Shown: positions 43,202-52,208, counted from the stretch's first letter. The stretch: DNA of 64,000 bases from LMUY01 sp965199165 (GCA_965199165.1 OZ240681.1:4216001-4280000), one strand, 5' to 3'. The notes: a model not told the origin generated them from the sequence alone. Program-made: numbers and translations.

Positions 43202-44317
43202 CTAAACCGCCAGCACCGGCACGCGGTGCCAGGCCGCGGAAAGATAGCCCTTAAAGTTCCAGGTATCGTCCGGAAGCGCAGGCTGGGTTTGCCCGGCATC
43301 ATCCCAGGCGCGGACGGCCAGTTCATGTTCGCCTTGCGGAAGATCGAGCGTGGCGCGCCAGAAGATCCAGGACCATGCGCTGCCTGGCTGGTCTTCCAGC
43401 TCGGCCTGCGACCAGGTACGGCCACCGTCCAGCGACACGTCGACGCGCACCACGGCGCGGTCCGAAACCGTCGCATAGCCACGCAGGGTTACCGGACCGG
43501 CGGGTAGCTGCGCGTGCGAAGTTGGCTCGCAGATGGCGCTGTTCACCGGCAGGCGGTTGATCGTGACGCCCAGGGACGAGTCAGCCGTCTCCTGGGTCAC
43601 GTGGGACGGGAACAGCTTGTAGTCGTCGGCCTGGATCGGGTTCTCACTCGGGGCGTTCTGCACAGTGACGGTGTGCAGCCATTTCGGGCTGCGGACCCCG
43701 GCATAGCCCGGCACGACCATGCGAAGCGGCGCGCCGTGCTCAGCCGTCAAGGACTCGCCGTTCATCGCGTATGCCAGCAGCACCTCGGAGCCGAGCGCCT
43801 TCGCCATCGGGATCGAGGCACCATACCGGAACGTCTTGCCCTCCATACTGCACTCATCGGCGCAATCGAAGGCGACGTGCAGGTCTGCGCCTTCTTCGGC
43901 CTCGGCGGCACGGAGAACGTCGGCCAGCGACACGCCGGTCCATTCCGCATTCCCAATCGCACCCGGTGCCCAGGGATCGCCGGAGGTCTGCCGCACACGC
44001 TGCATATCGGCCCGCCGGTTGCCAGCGCACTGGATCGTCGCCATCACCGTCCGAGGTGAAAAGCGGCCGCGCAGCTCCTCCAGCGAGAGATCCAGCGGTA
44101 GGCCGACATGCCCCGTCACCCGCAGCCGGTGGACGGCCGGATCCAGTTCGGGGATGTTGCCATGGCTCCGGACGTAGAACCCGCTCTGCTGCGTAATGAA
44201 GCTGGCCCGAAGCTGATCGGTGGGTGGCTCCGCATTGTAAGGCTTCTGCGAATGGGTGATGAGGCGCGGATTGTCGATCGTGACGCCGGGTGGGGCGGTG
44301 CGAAACGGGTTGCGCAT
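43202..44317 (-). CDS. Sulfite oxidase-fold molybdoenzyme
   Basis: A 371-residue oxidoreductase with a molybdopterin-binding domain and a C-terminal dimerisation domain. The molybdenum-ligating cysteine is in MATIQCAGNRRADM (Cys97). Further family blocks are WTGVSLADVLRAA, AYAMNGESLTAEHGAPLRM and PGYAGVRSPKWL. The Ig-like C-terminal domain includes RVDVSLDGGRTWSQAEL. No signal peptide is seen, so it may be cytoplasmic or depend on an unrecognised export route. It converges on the ClC gene, three bases away, and lies downstream of a beta-propeller gene on the same strand. Confidence 0.9.
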   Translation of the reverse strand: MRNPFRTAPPGVTIDNPRLITHSQKPYNAEPPTDQLRASFITQQSGFYVRSHGNIPELDPAVHRLRVTGHVGLPLDLSLEELRGRFSPRTVMATIQCAGNRRADMQRVRQTSGDPWAPGAIGNAEWTGVSLADVLRAAEAEEGADLHVAFDCADECSMEGKTFRYGASIPMAKALGSEVLLAYAMNGESLTAEHGAPLRMVVPGYAGVRSPKWLHTVTVQNAPSENPIQADDYKLFPSHVTQETADSSLGVTINRLPVNSAICEPTSHAQLPAGPVTLRGYATVSDRAVVRVDVSLDGGRTWSQAELEDQPGSAWSWIFWRATLDLPQGEHELAVRAWDDAGQTQPALPDDTWNFKGYLSAAWHRVPVLAV

Positions 44318-44411
44318 GATACCTCGCTGCGATGGTGCCCTGACAACGCGCGGCCAGGGCGAAAGTCATCCGGCGGGATGGCTGCGGGCTACACCGCAGC
44401 CACCGGCCGAT

Positions 44412-45842
44412 TTACTGCTGGACCTGGACGGGAGCGCCCGGAGCGGCGGCCGTGCCGAGAGCGATCACCAGCCAGCGGCGGGCCGGTCCGGAGTCGCCCT
44501 GCACCAGTTGGCGGATCGGACCGATCGCGTTGACGATCGCCGCTCCGGCCGGGTTGGTCATGAACGCCGCCAGCGGTTGCAGGGTGCCGCTTCCCGTGGC
44601 GTCGGTAGACAGTGCCAGGATGTAGGGCTTCTTCGGCTCCAGCCCGGTCGCACCCGCCTGGAGAACCTGGACCAATCCCTGATCGAACAGGGTGATCTGC
44701 GTGGCGGCTGGCCCCCCTACTGCGCCCAGCGTCAGTTTTGCGGAGTTTGCGGCGACGCCCAGTGGTTGGAGGTTATCGTTGCCGGGACCCTCCGGGACCG
44801 CACCCGGGACGTAGGCCACGCCCTGCGGGCCCTGCCCGAGCGGTATCGTTGCAAGCAGCTTGTTCTGCATCGTGTCGATGACAGCCGCCCCGTCCGCGTT
44901 TTCTAGGCCGACATAGACCCGCGTGCCATCGCCGGAGGGCCAAATACCGTGCGGCAGAGCACCGACATCAATCGTGGCGACCTGACTAAAATTGTCGGTG
45001 CGGAACACCTTCACCTGGTTCAGGCCGCCGACGGTGACATAGGCGAACTGCCCGTGGCCGTTGCGGACGATGTTGACGTGGTTGGTGATCGGTCCGGTAT
45101 CGATCACCTTCAGCACGTTAAACGGGGCAACCGCATTGAAGACCATCGTGCGGCCCACATCCTTCAGGGTCAGCCATACCTGCTTGCCGTCCGGCGTCGC
45201 GGCGACATCCGGGGCGAACGGACTCTCCTGCTTCACGCGTCCGACGATCTTGTGGTCGGCGGTCGAGATCACGACGGTCTCGGGTGTGAAGCTGGACACG
45301 AGGTAGCCGAGCTTCCCGTCCGGGGAGAAAATGACCATGCCCGGCCCGTTTGGGACCTTGATCCGGCTCTTCTCCATGAAGGTCTTGCCGTCGAGCACCG
45401 AGACGTAATCCTCACCACGGACACTGACCCAGACCTCCCGGCCATCGGGCGTGAAGAACGCCTCGTGCGGGGCGCGGCCGACATAGGTGACGTGCTTGAC
45501 GGCGTTGGTGGCCGTGTCGATGAACGTCACCGAGTTCGACCCGATCGAGACAACGGCGAGCGTCTTGCGGTCGGGCGAAAATCCCATACCGTGGACCAGG
45601 AGCTGACCCTTGTAGAGCGGGCTTAGATTGACCGGCGTCGGGTCCCCGAGCCTGATCACACCCAGCAGCGTGCCTGTGGACGGATCGATGACCGAGACGG
45701 TGTTGGAGAACTGGTCCGACGTGTAGAACCGGTCCTTGCCGGTAATGGGAATATCAGGCGCCGACGCGGCGAACGGCGCCTGCCCGGCATGTGCAGCGAG
45801 TGTGGTCCCAAGCAAAAGCAGCGTGGCGAGTCGGGGAATCAT
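44412..45842 (-). CDS. Secreted YncE-like beta-propeller protein
   Basis: A 476-residue protein with a signal peptide (MIPRLATLLLLGTTLAAHAG) and at least six 40-residue blades, for example RFYTSDQFSNTVSVIDPSTG, VVSIGSNSVTFIDTATNAVK and VWVSVRGEDYVSVLDGKTF. This layout is typical of periplasmic YVTN/YncE propellers, which often accompany cytochromes and molybdoenzymes. No haem motif. A C-terminal 110-residue region (about 350-476) lies outside the propeller. One base separates it from the DUF305 gene upstream. Confidence 0.82.
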   Translation of the reverse strand: MIPRLATLLLLGTTLAAHAGQAPFAASAPDIPITGKDRFYTSDQFSNTVSVIDPSTGTLLGVIRLGDPTPVNLSPLYKGQLLVHGMGFSPDRKTLAVVSIGSNSVTFIDTATNAVKHVTYVGRAPHEAFFTPDGREVWVSVRGEDYVSVLDGKTFMEKSRIKVPNGPGMVIFSPDGKLGYLVSSFTPETVVISTADHKIVGRVKQESPFAPDVAATPDGKQVWLTLKDVGRTMVFNAVAPFNVLKVIDTGPITNHVNIVRNGHGQFAYVTVGGLNQVKVFRTDNFSQVATIDVGALPHGIWPSGDGTRVYVGLENADGAAVIDTMQNKLLATIPLGQGPQGVAYVPGAVPEGPGNDNLQPLGVAANSAKLTLGAVGGPAATQITLFDQGLVQVLQAGATGLEPKKPYILALSTDATGSGTLQPLAAFMTNPAGAAIVNAIGPIRQLVQGDSGPARRWLVIALGTAAAPGAPVQVQQ

Positions 45843-45843
45843 G

Positions 45844-46233
45844 TCAGGGTTCCTTGTGCATATGCATGGGTTCGGCAGCGGTGGCAGCGGCAGGCAAGGC
45901 GGCGAGCGCCTGCTGCATCACTGCGATCTCCTGCCGCTGCTCGACGATGATGCCCTGGGCAAGGCGGCGCAGGACGGGGTCGCGGCCGAAACGCAATTCA
46001 GCCTCGGCCATGTCGACTGCACCCTGGTGGTGCGGGATCATCATGATGGCGAAGTCGCGGTCGGGATTTCCGCTCGACGGCTGCATCATGCCGCGGTCCA
46101 TCCGCGACATCGCTGATGCCATGACCGAGGCAAAGGTCTCGACACTTTGTCCACGGGCCACTGCCACCCCCGCCAGAACGCCGAACAGCAGCGCGCAGGC
46201 GGGGAGACATCGCCGCAGATCGGTGATGTGCAT
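45844..46233 (-). CDS. Periplasmic DUF305 protein
   Basis: A 129-residue protein with signal peptide (CLPACALLFGVLAGVAVARG) and the DUF305 four-helix pattern: MDRGMMQPSSGNPDRDFAIM, MMIPHHQGAVDMAEAELRFG and IVEQRQEIAVMQQAL. The MMIPHHQGAV motif is the family signature and can bind copper; the tail MHMHKEP adds metal ligands. It lies between the cytochrome c gene and the beta-propeller gene, so copper binding or electron-transfer support in the periplasm is plausible. Confidence 0.88.
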   Translation of the reverse strand: MHITDLRRCLPACALLFGVLAGVAVARGQSVETFASVMASAMSRMDRGMMQPSSGNPDRDFAIMMIPHHQGAVDMAEAELRFGRDPVLRRLAQGIIVEQRQEIAVMQQALAALPAAATAAEPMHMHKEP

Positions 46234-46320
46234 TTGGGATTCCTATACAGGGAGGACGGGCGCCACGTCCGTCACGTAAACGATGGCGGCGCCGATTTAC
46301 TCCGTGCGGCCAGTATCTTC

Positions 46321-46800
46321 CTACGGGCCGACCTTCAGGTTAGCGAGATAAGCCACGATGGCCGGGACATCGCTCTCCTCCACCGGGGCCTTGTAGGTAT
46401 GCAGCATCTTGGTCACCTCGCCTGTCCATTCCGCCTTGGTCAGCGCGGGCTGGTTCAGGATCATGCCGGGCGAATGGCAGGACTGGCAGTTATTGCCGAC
46501 CAACTCTGCGCCAGGCCCGGGCGGAAAGGCACGGTCGCTGCCGGGAAAGTCGAAGCCGACCGAGCGAAGCGTCACCCCCGCGACGGCCGCCACGGCAGGT
46601 GCCGCATGCGGTCCCACGGCGGCAGCTTCGGCAGCAAACTGAGCGTTCAGGGCCGCTGAATAGGCCGGGATCGGATATTTTTCGGCCGCCTGTTCGGCTT
46701 GGGCGATGGCCGAGCGTTTGGAGGGTGTGCCGACGGCGAAGAGGGCGACGGCCGCAACGACCACGGCGCCATAGGCGACTGCGTTTGCACTGATGGACAT
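46321..46800 (-). CDS. sorB: Cytochrome c subunit of sulfite dehydrogenase (SorB-like)
   Basis: A 159-residue protein with an N-terminal hydrophobic anchor or signal (AYGAVVVAAVALFAVGTP) and one haem site GNNCQSCHSPGMILNQP (Cys105, Cys108, His109), with Met132 or Met113 as likely sixth ligand. It follows the molybdenum subunit gene by 22 bases on the same strand. In SorAB the cytochrome takes electrons from the Mo centre to the respiratory chain. The ATG at 46800 has AAGGGAG upstream; a longer frame would begin before this without a signal. Confidence 0.82.
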   Translation of the reverse strand: MSISANAVAYGAVVVAAVALFAVGTPSKRSAIAQAEQAAEKYPIPAYSAALNAQFAAEAAAVGPHAAPAVAAVAGVTLRSVGFDFPGSDRAFPPGPGAELVGNNCQSCHSPGMILNQPALTKAEWTGEVTKMLHTYKAPVEESDVPAIVAYLANLKVGP

Positions 46801-46822
46801 GAGATGCTCCCTTTCCGCTGGC

Positions 46823-48049
46823 TCAGGTGACGGCGAGATCGACGGTCTCGATGATGTTCCGCATAAAGCCGCCACCGTTCCAGTTGGCGTCCGCCGGTTG
46901 GGCGACCTGCCTGGTGTTCGTGCAGCGGATTTTCGCGCTGAGCGAACCGGACATCGGGGCGCTCGCCTGCGTCGTCCATTGCCGGAAGCTGTAGGGACCC
47001 TCGTCGGCGCCTAGCGTCGCTGGCTTCCATGTGGTGCCTCCGTCGGTGGACACATCCACCGCCGCAACCCCGCAATCGCCGCCCATGGCGATGCCGCGCA
47101 ACGGCACCGTCGCGCCGGGCTTCACCTTGGTCGCGGACGTCACGTTCGTGAAGAAGGAACGGGGTACCATGCGGTTGATCGGTTCGGTCGGAAACCCGGT
47201 CTGGCCCGGTTTCACGTCCGCATGCGGCGTGGCGGGGATCAGGTAGGCGCTCTTCATCCAGAAGCTGTCATCCGGCGCGTCCAGCACCTCGATGTCGCTG
47301 ACCATCTTCACCCAGTAGGTCGAATACCATCCCGGCACGATCAGCCGCATCGGGAAACCGTTCAGCAGAGGAAGCTGGTCGCCGTTCATCTGGTAGGCCA
47401 GCATCACCTCGCCGTCGCGGGCATGGTCGACGGCGAGGGACTTCATGAAATCGGGTGCGCCTTGCACGACCGGCTCGTCCAGGCCGTTGAAGCGGACGGC
47501 GACGGCGCCGGGCTTCACACCGGCCCGGTCCAGCACGTCGCGCAGGCGGACGCCGGTCCATTTCGCATTGCCCATCGCGCCGTTCTGCCACTGTCCCCCG
47601 GCGACGCGCGGCGCGAACAGGCCGCGGGAATTACCGGAGCATTGGTTGACGGCCGCCATTTCGACCCGCGGCAGGGCCAGGATGTCGGCCATGGTCAGCG
47701 ACTGGGCCTGGTTCACGTGCCCGCGGACGGAGCAGCGGAACTTGGCTAGGTCCACCTGTTCGGGGATCACCGCCCAGTGCCAGCGGACGAAGAAACGGTC
47801 GTTCGGGGTGAAGACCCCTTGGTCGAACACCTCGAACGGTGTTTCCAGCAACGGCGGACGGGTGCGTTGCAGTACCATCGCGCCCTTCTGAGGGAAGGCG
47901 GTCGTCAGTGAACGCTCGTCCGGTCCGCCGTTGAGGCCGAGCTTCACCGTTCCTTGCGCCCGCGCCGTTGCCGTCGCGGCGAAGGCCACCGCTGCGGCGG
48001 TGCCTGCGAGCAGTCTGCGGCGACCGAGTGCGCCCTGTGCTTGTGCCAT
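46823..48049 (-). CDS. sorA: Molybdenum subunit of sulfite:cytochrome c oxidoreductase (SorA-like)
   Basis: A 408-residue periplasmic enzyme oxidising sulfite to sulfate. It has a twin-arginine leader (GRRRLLAGTAAAVAFAATAT), the Mo-binding cysteine in MAAVNQCSGNSRG (Cys137), NAKWTGVRLRDVLDRAG and AYQMNGDQLPLLNGFPMRL, then VPGWYSTYWVKMVSDIEVL. The C-terminal domain contains VAAVDVSTDGGTTWKPA. Paired with the SorB-like cytochrome immediately downstream. Divergent neighbours are absent; the LysR regulator lies upstream on the same strand with about 80 bases between. Confidence 0.9.
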   Translation of the reverse strand: MAQAQGALGRRRLLAGTAAAVAFAATATARAQGTVKLGLNGGPDERSLTTAFPQKGAMVLQRTRPPLLETPFEVFDQGVFTPNDRFFVRWHWAVIPEQVDLAKFRCSVRGHVNQAQSLTMADILALPRVEMAAVNQCSGNSRGLFAPRVAGGQWQNGAMGNAKWTGVRLRDVLDRAGVKPGAVAVRFNGLDEPVVQGAPDFMKSLAVDHARDGEVMLAYQMNGDQLPLLNGFPMRLIVPGWYSTYWVKMVSDIEVLDAPDDSFWMKSAYLIPATPHADVKPGQTGFPTEPINRMVPRSFFTNVTSATKVKPGATVPLRGIAMGGDCGVAAVDVSTDGGTTWKPATLGADEGPYSFRQWTTQASAPMSGSLSAKIRCTNTRQVAQPADANWNGGGFMRNIIETVDLAVT

Positions 48050-48129
48050 TCAACGTTTCCCCGCTGCCCTATCGTTTCGGCAGTTAGGCAGCCGTTGAGG
48101 CGGCCGTCCAATAGCCGTAGCGATTTGGA

Positions 48130-49044
48130 TCAATCGGATGCCGTGATGGGTCGCCCTGCCGCGATGATAGCCAGCAGCGCATCAGCCGCCTGGCTACGGT
48201 GACGCTCCCCGTGCCGCAGGACGTGGAAGGCGCGTTCCGGGAGAGCCAGGTCCACGACATGGAGCAGTCCGGCCTCGATGCTCGGAGCTGCGACGGAGGC
48301 GGAGATCGCGGTGGCACCCATACCGGCCTCTACGGCGGCACGGACGCTTTCGTTGGAGGGCAGCTCGAGCACCACCCGGAGCCCGGCAGGTGCGACGCCG
48401 AACCCTTTCAGTGCCGCCTCGAAAACCGCCCGCGTGCCCGACCCTGCCTCTCGCAGCACCCAATCGCTCTCTACCAGCCGCGCCGGGCTAAACGGGTCCG
48501 CCAGGGTGTCAGCCTGTGCCCAGTCGTGGTCGGGTCCGACCACGACAACGAGCTGGTCCCGCGCAACAATGCGGCTTTCGAGCAGCGGGTCGTCGACTTC
48601 ACCTTCCACGAAGCCCAGCTCCGCCAATCCGCCTTTGACCGCGGCGGCGACCTGGGTCGTGTTTCCGATGGTGAGGCGCATGTCGATGCCGGGATGCGCC
48701 CGGCGAAACGCCACCAGGTGGCGCGGCAGCCAATAGCTCGCAGTCGTCTGGCTGGCCTGCACGAGCAGGGTGCCGCGCTTGAGATCACCCAGCTCCGACA
48801 ACACAAGTTCGGCAGCCGCCGCGCGGGCCAGCACCGCCCGCGCCTCGATCAGGAACAACGCACCAGCTTCCGTCAGCTCGATTCCTCGGCCGACCCGGTG
48901 GAACAGCTTGGCACCGTGACGCCCCTCAAGGGCGGCGATAGCCGCACTTGCCGCCGATTGCGCGATATTGAGCATTTCGGCCGCACGGGTGACATGCTGC
49001 CGGTCGGCGACGGCAACGAAGATGCGAAGTTGCTCGAGGGTCAT
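48130..49044 (-). CDS. LysR-family regulator, possibly YeiE-like
   Basis: A 304-residue regulator with a winged HTH (MTLEQLRIFVAVADRQHVTR, ALEGRHGAKLFHRVGRGIEL) and a periplasmic-binding-like effector domain (LLVQASQTTASYWLPRHLVA, FVEGEVDDPLLESRIVARDQ). Its position directly before sorAB and within 8 kb of yeiH fits the CysB/YeiE-type regulators of sulfite response, but the assignment is from context. The sorA-lysR gap is short, so the gene probably heads or co-regulates the sulfite operon. Confidence 0.87.
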   Translation of the reverse strand: MTLEQLRIFVAVADRQHVTRAAEMLNIAQSAASAAIAALEGRHGAKLFHRVGRGIELTEAGALFLIEARAVLARAAAAELVLSELGDLKRGTLLVQASQTTASYWLPRHLVAFRRAHPGIDMRLTIGNTTQVAAAVKGGLAELGFVEGEVDDPLLESRIVARDQLVVVVGPDHDWAQADTLADPFSPARLVESDWVLREAGSGTRAVFEAALKGFGVAPAGLRVVLELPSNESVRAAVEAGMGATAISASVAAPSIEAGLLHVVDLALPERAFHVLRHGERHRSQAADALLAIIAAGRPITASD

Positions 49045-49132
49045 GTCGGCAGCATGAGCCTTTGGACCGCATCATGTCACCCGACGGGGTTCCAAGCGCG
49101 GCTCAGATCCATATCGGCACGCAACCTACCAG

Positions 49133-49163
49133 AAGGTCGGACGCTGCCGGTGCGTCCGACCTT
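49133..49163. terminator. Strong hairpin, probable terminator of the RpiR gene
   Basis: AAGGTCGGACG and CGTCCGACCTT form a perfect 11-bp stem around a 9-base loop in the gap between the RpiR gene and the LysR gene, both on the minus strand. No run of T follows on either side, so termination may be weak or need help. Confidence 0.55.
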
Positions 49164-49236
49164 GCCGATGATGGTGACCGAGGCTTGAGACACGCCACGC
49201 CGAGGTGACGTTGACGGCCTGGTCCAAGACGACGTG

Positions 49237-50121
49237 TCAGCCCTCCGCTCGATCCACATTCCTTCGGACATCTCGCCGGAGACGATCGAGGCGTTCAAGG
49301 CTCGTCACCGTAGCCGGGCTGGCGGCGGCCAGTCCGAGTATCAGGGCTTCGAGGCACACCAGTGTCGCCCCGTGGAGTGCCACGCGCTCCGAGCGTCCGC
49401 GCCGGGCAGGCAGGATGACCTTCGCGAAGCGAGCAAGTTTGGCGTCGAGGCTGTCGGTCACCAGCACGATCGGCAGGCCGAGCTGACGCGCCTCGGTGAA
49501 CACCGTCACGACCTCTCCGTAAGCGCGCCCGTAGGCCAGCACCAGCAGCGCGTCTCCCGGGCCGAGGTCCAGCATCTGGTCGGCGAGCATCGCGCCGGTG
49601 GCGTTGAGCATCAGCGTGCGTCGGCCTCCCCTTGCCAGAAGGGTCGCAACGTAGACGGCCAACGCGGCAGACGGTCCGATACCAAAGATTGCGATGCGTG
49701 CAGCGGGGTGAAGCACCGATACCGCAGCCGCGATCCGCGCCATGGCCTCCGGCGACCTTAGGCTCGCCATCGCCTCGTCGTGGGCTTCGATGACCGCCTT
49801 GATCGCCCGGTCCGTGTCCTTTCCGACCTCGCCGAGCGTCCGGCGCATGTCATCGGCCGGTGTGGACGTTCGCTCCACCGATGCCAGCAGCACCTGCTTC
49901 AGGTCTGCCAATCCGGCGAAGCCGAGAGCCTGCACGGTCCTGATGACGGTGGCATCGGAGGTCTCGGTGCGGGCGGCCAGTTCAACTGCGGAACTGGCAA
50001 GCACGGTGACGCGGTTCGAGTCGATATAGCTCGCCACACGTCGGCTGGCCGGTGACAGCGTGGCTGACCGGGCCTCGAGGCGCTCGCGGAAGGGGTCGGG
50101 ACTCTTCGGGCGTTTACCCAC
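49237..50121 (-). CDS. RpiR/MurR-family transcriptional regulator
   Basis: A 294-residue regulator. Residues 10-85 form the RpiR HTH (LSPASRRVASYIDSNRVTVL, ETSDATVIRTVQALGFAGLA), and residues 120-250 a SIS sugar-phosphate-binding domain (IAIFGIGPSAALAVYVATLL, LVLAYGRAYGEVVTVFTEAR). Such regulators respond to phosphosugars or related ligands. It is divergent to a membrane-protein gene with an AGTGA-N5-TCACT inverted repeat between the starts, and probably controls that cluster and itself. Confidence 0.88.
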   Translation of the reverse strand: MGKRPKSPDPFRERLEARSATLSPASRRVASYIDSNRVTVLASSAVELAARTETSDATVIRTVQALGFAGLADLKQVLLASVERTSTPADDMRRTLGEVGKDTDRAIKAVIEAHDEAMASLRSPEAMARIAAAVSVLHPAARIAIFGIGPSAALAVYVATLLARGGRRTLMLNATGAMLADQMLDLGPGDALLVLAYGRAYGEVVTVFTEARQLGLPIVLVTDSLDAKLARFAKVILPARRGRSERVALHGATLVCLEALILGLAAASPATVTSLERLDRLRRDVRRNVDRAEG

Positions 50122-50135
50122 CGGCTACACTCTGT

Positions 50136-50150
50136 AGTGAGAATGTCACT
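50136..50150. promoter_or_regulatory. Candidate operator AGTGA-N5-TCACT
   Basis: A perfect 5-base inverted repeat in the divergent promoter gap of the RpiR gene and the following membrane-protein gene; extended arms TAGTGA/TCACTcTA. A short palindrome at this position would suit an RpiR dimer. It would lie inside the coding region if the neighbouring gene began at 50143, which is one reason to prefer the later start. Confidence 0.3.
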
Positions 50151-50187
50151 CTATCCAATTACCGTAGTCCACGCTACAAAGCCCTGC

Positions 50188-50949
50188 ATGATCACAGCCA
50201 CCTGGATCCACGTCGCACCGACAGTCATCGCCGCCTTCCTCGCCTCTTCGGTCGAGTTCGTCGAGGCGTTGACCGTCATACTCGCCGTCGGCAGCGTCCG
50301 CGGATGGCGGGATGCGCTGGCCGGTACAGGCTCGGCCCTGCTCCTGCTGCTTCTCATCGTCGCCGTCCTGGGAAGCGCGCTCACCCGCGTCCCGCTCGAC
50401 GTGATCCAACTCGTGGTCGGGACGCTGCTTCTCCTGTTCGGCATGCGCTGGCTGCGCAAGGCCATCCTCCGCTCCGCCGGGATCATCCCGCTTCATGACG
50501 AGGCGGCGGCATATGCCAGGCAAATCCAGTCAATGCGCGGCCACGGGGCCGCTAAGGGCTGGGACGCGGTGGCGTTCCTGGCAGCCTTCCAGATCACGAT
50601 GCTCGAAGGGATTGAAGTTGTCTTCATCGTCATCGCAGTCGGTGCAGGCGGGGCTAGCCTGATCCTTCCGGCCAGCCTCGGGGCTTTCGCGGCACTGCTG
50701 CTCGTCGCCGTCCTCGGACTGGTCCTGCACCGTCCGCTCTCACGGGTGCCCGAGAACAGCCTCAAGTTCGTCGTCGGCGTCCTGCTGTCGGCCTTCGGCA
50801 CTTTCTGGGTTGGTGAAGGCATCGGGATCGAATGGCCCGGCGCCGACTGGTCGATCGTCGCGCTCGTTGTCGCCTACCTGGCTCTTGCGCTGATGACTGT
50901 ACCGTTCTGCCGGAAAGCGCGCAGCCGCCCTGCTATGGGCGGAGCATAG
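50188..50949 (+). CDS. COG4280-like polytopic membrane protein
   Basis: A 253-residue inner-membrane protein with six or seven helices. The first helix contains IAAFLASSVEFVEALTVILA followed by GSVRGWRDALAGTG, and the second half repeats this pattern with FLAAFQITMLEGIEVVFIVI, so it is an internal duplication with acidic residues (EFVEA, EGIEV) inside membrane helices. This is the layout of COG4280/TMEM165-type cation transporters. The ATG at 50188 leaves room for promoter and operator; an ATG at 50143 is the alternative. Next gene follows after 10 bases. Confidence 0.72.
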   Translation: MITATWIHVAPTVIAAFLASSVEFVEALTVILAVGSVRGWRDALAGTGSALLLLLLIVAVLGSALTRVPLDVIQLVVGTLLLLFGMRWLRKAILRSAGIIPLHDEAAAYARQIQSMRGHGAAKGWDAVAFLAAFQITMLEGIEVVFIVIAVGAGGASLILPASLGAFAALLLVAVLGLVLHRPLSRVPENSLKFVVGVLLSAFGTFWVGEGIGIEWPGADWSIVALVVAYLALALMTVPFCRKARSRPAMGGA

Positions 50950-50959
50950 GGAGTTCGGC

Positions 50960-51166
50960 ATGCGGTGGATCAGAACAGTGGCGGACGAGGCATTCGGGCT
51001 GTTCGTCGACGACGGCAGCTTCGCCGTAGCGATCTTGATTTGGCTTCTGCTGCTCTGGTTTGCGGTGTCCCGGCTCGGGGTCGGTGCGGAATGGGCCGCA
51101 GCCGGGCTTTTTCTTGGTCTGGCAGCCATCCTCGTCAAAAGCGTGGCCCGGCGCGCGCGTCGGTAG
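50960..51166 (+). CDS. Small membrane protein (68 aa)
   Basis: Two helices, FAVAILIWLLLLWFAVSRLG and EWAAAGLFLGLAAILVKSVA, joined by a short loop, with a basic tail. Starts 10 bases after the preceding membrane-protein gene and ends 42 bases before the next, so it belongs to the same transcript. No family recognised. Confidence 0.7.
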   Translation: MRWIRTVADEAFGLFVDDGSFAVAILIWLLLLWFAVSRLGVGAEWAAAGLFLGLAAILVKSVARRARR

Positions 51167-51208
51167 AGCCGCGAATTGAGCCCTCAGATACCAGGAAGAC
51201 GGAAGACG

Positions 51209-51982
51209 ATGAACCGTGTTGCCGACACGACCCTGAGCAAAGTTCCGGAGATCACACTGGTCTTCTGGATCATCAAGATCGCCGCGACCACGCTCGGCGA
51301 GACGGCGGGCGATGCGGTGACGATGACGCTGAGCCTGGGTTATCTGATCGGAACGGCCATCTTCGCCGTTCTCTTCGTCGTCGGCGTGGCGGCTCAGATT
51401 TCCGCGAAGCGATACCACCCGCTGCTCTACTGGGCCGTCATCGTCGCGACGACGACGGCCGGGACGACCCTGGCCGATCTGTTCGACAGGTCGCTGGGCA
51501 TCGGCTACGTCGGCGGCTCGCTCTCGCTGTTCGCCCTTTTGGCGGCCACGCTGGCCATTTGGTACCGGACGCTCGGATCGGTGTCCGTGGCCTCGGTCGT
51601 CACGCCGAAGGCTGAGGCCTTCTACTGGGCGACGATCATGTTCTCGCAGACACTCGGGACCGCCTTCGGCGACTGGATGGCGGACACCGGCCTCGGCTAC
51701 GAAGGGGGCGCACTCGTATTCGTCGTGGCCCTGGCCGTCGTGACGGGCCTGTATTTTTTCACCGCCGTATCCCGGACCCTACTGTTCTGGGCCGCCTTCA
51801 TTCTCACCAGGCCGCTCGGTGCTACGGTCGGCGACCTCCTCGATAAGCCGGTCGCAGACGGCGGCCTGGCGCTCGGCCGTTTCTCGGCGTCGGCGGTGCT
51901 CGCGGTCTTCATAATCGGTTGCATCCTGATCTTTCCCCAGCGGGCCGGACGGCATCCCGGGGAGACGCCGACCGCTTCCTGA
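51209..51982 (+). CDS. COG4705-like membrane protein
   Basis: A 257-residue protein with about eight helices made of four similar units. Each unit carries a glycine/acidic motif inside or next to a helix: TTLGETAGDAV, TAGTTLADLFD, TLGTAFGDWM and PLGATVGDLLD. This fourfold repeated pattern is characteristic of COG4705 proteins, thought to be membrane transporters; the substrate is unknown. The ATG is preceded by GGAAGACG. Last gene of the cluster under the RpiR-linked promoter. Confidence 0.78.
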   Translation: MNRVADTTLSKVPEITLVFWIIKIAATTLGETAGDAVTMTLSLGYLIGTAIFAVLFVVGVAAQISAKRYHPLLYWAVIVATTTAGTTLADLFDRSLGIGYVGGSLSLFALLAATLAIWYRTLGSVSVASVVTPKAEAFYWATIMFSQTLGTAFGDWMADTGLGYEGGALVFVVALAVVTGLYFFTAVSRTLLFWAAFILTRPLGATVGDLLDKPVADGGLALGRFSASAVLAVFIIGCILIFPQRAGRHPGETPTAS

Positions 51983-52208
51983 ACCGCAATCCGGATGCCT
52001 CCGGAGACTGGGTACCGAAGGGCTACTCGGCGACATTCCTGTCGCCGGGCGTGGCGGCCTGCGTCACGCTAGCGACGTTGTTGCTGGTATGCCGGAGACC
52101 GCCGGGCGGAGCGAGAAACCCTGGTTCATGGTCCCGGTGCCTCCGTCTTGTGACGCGTTGACCCGAGGTACCAGTATCTGACCAACTCTGCGGCTGTCCG
52201 TCTCAACG

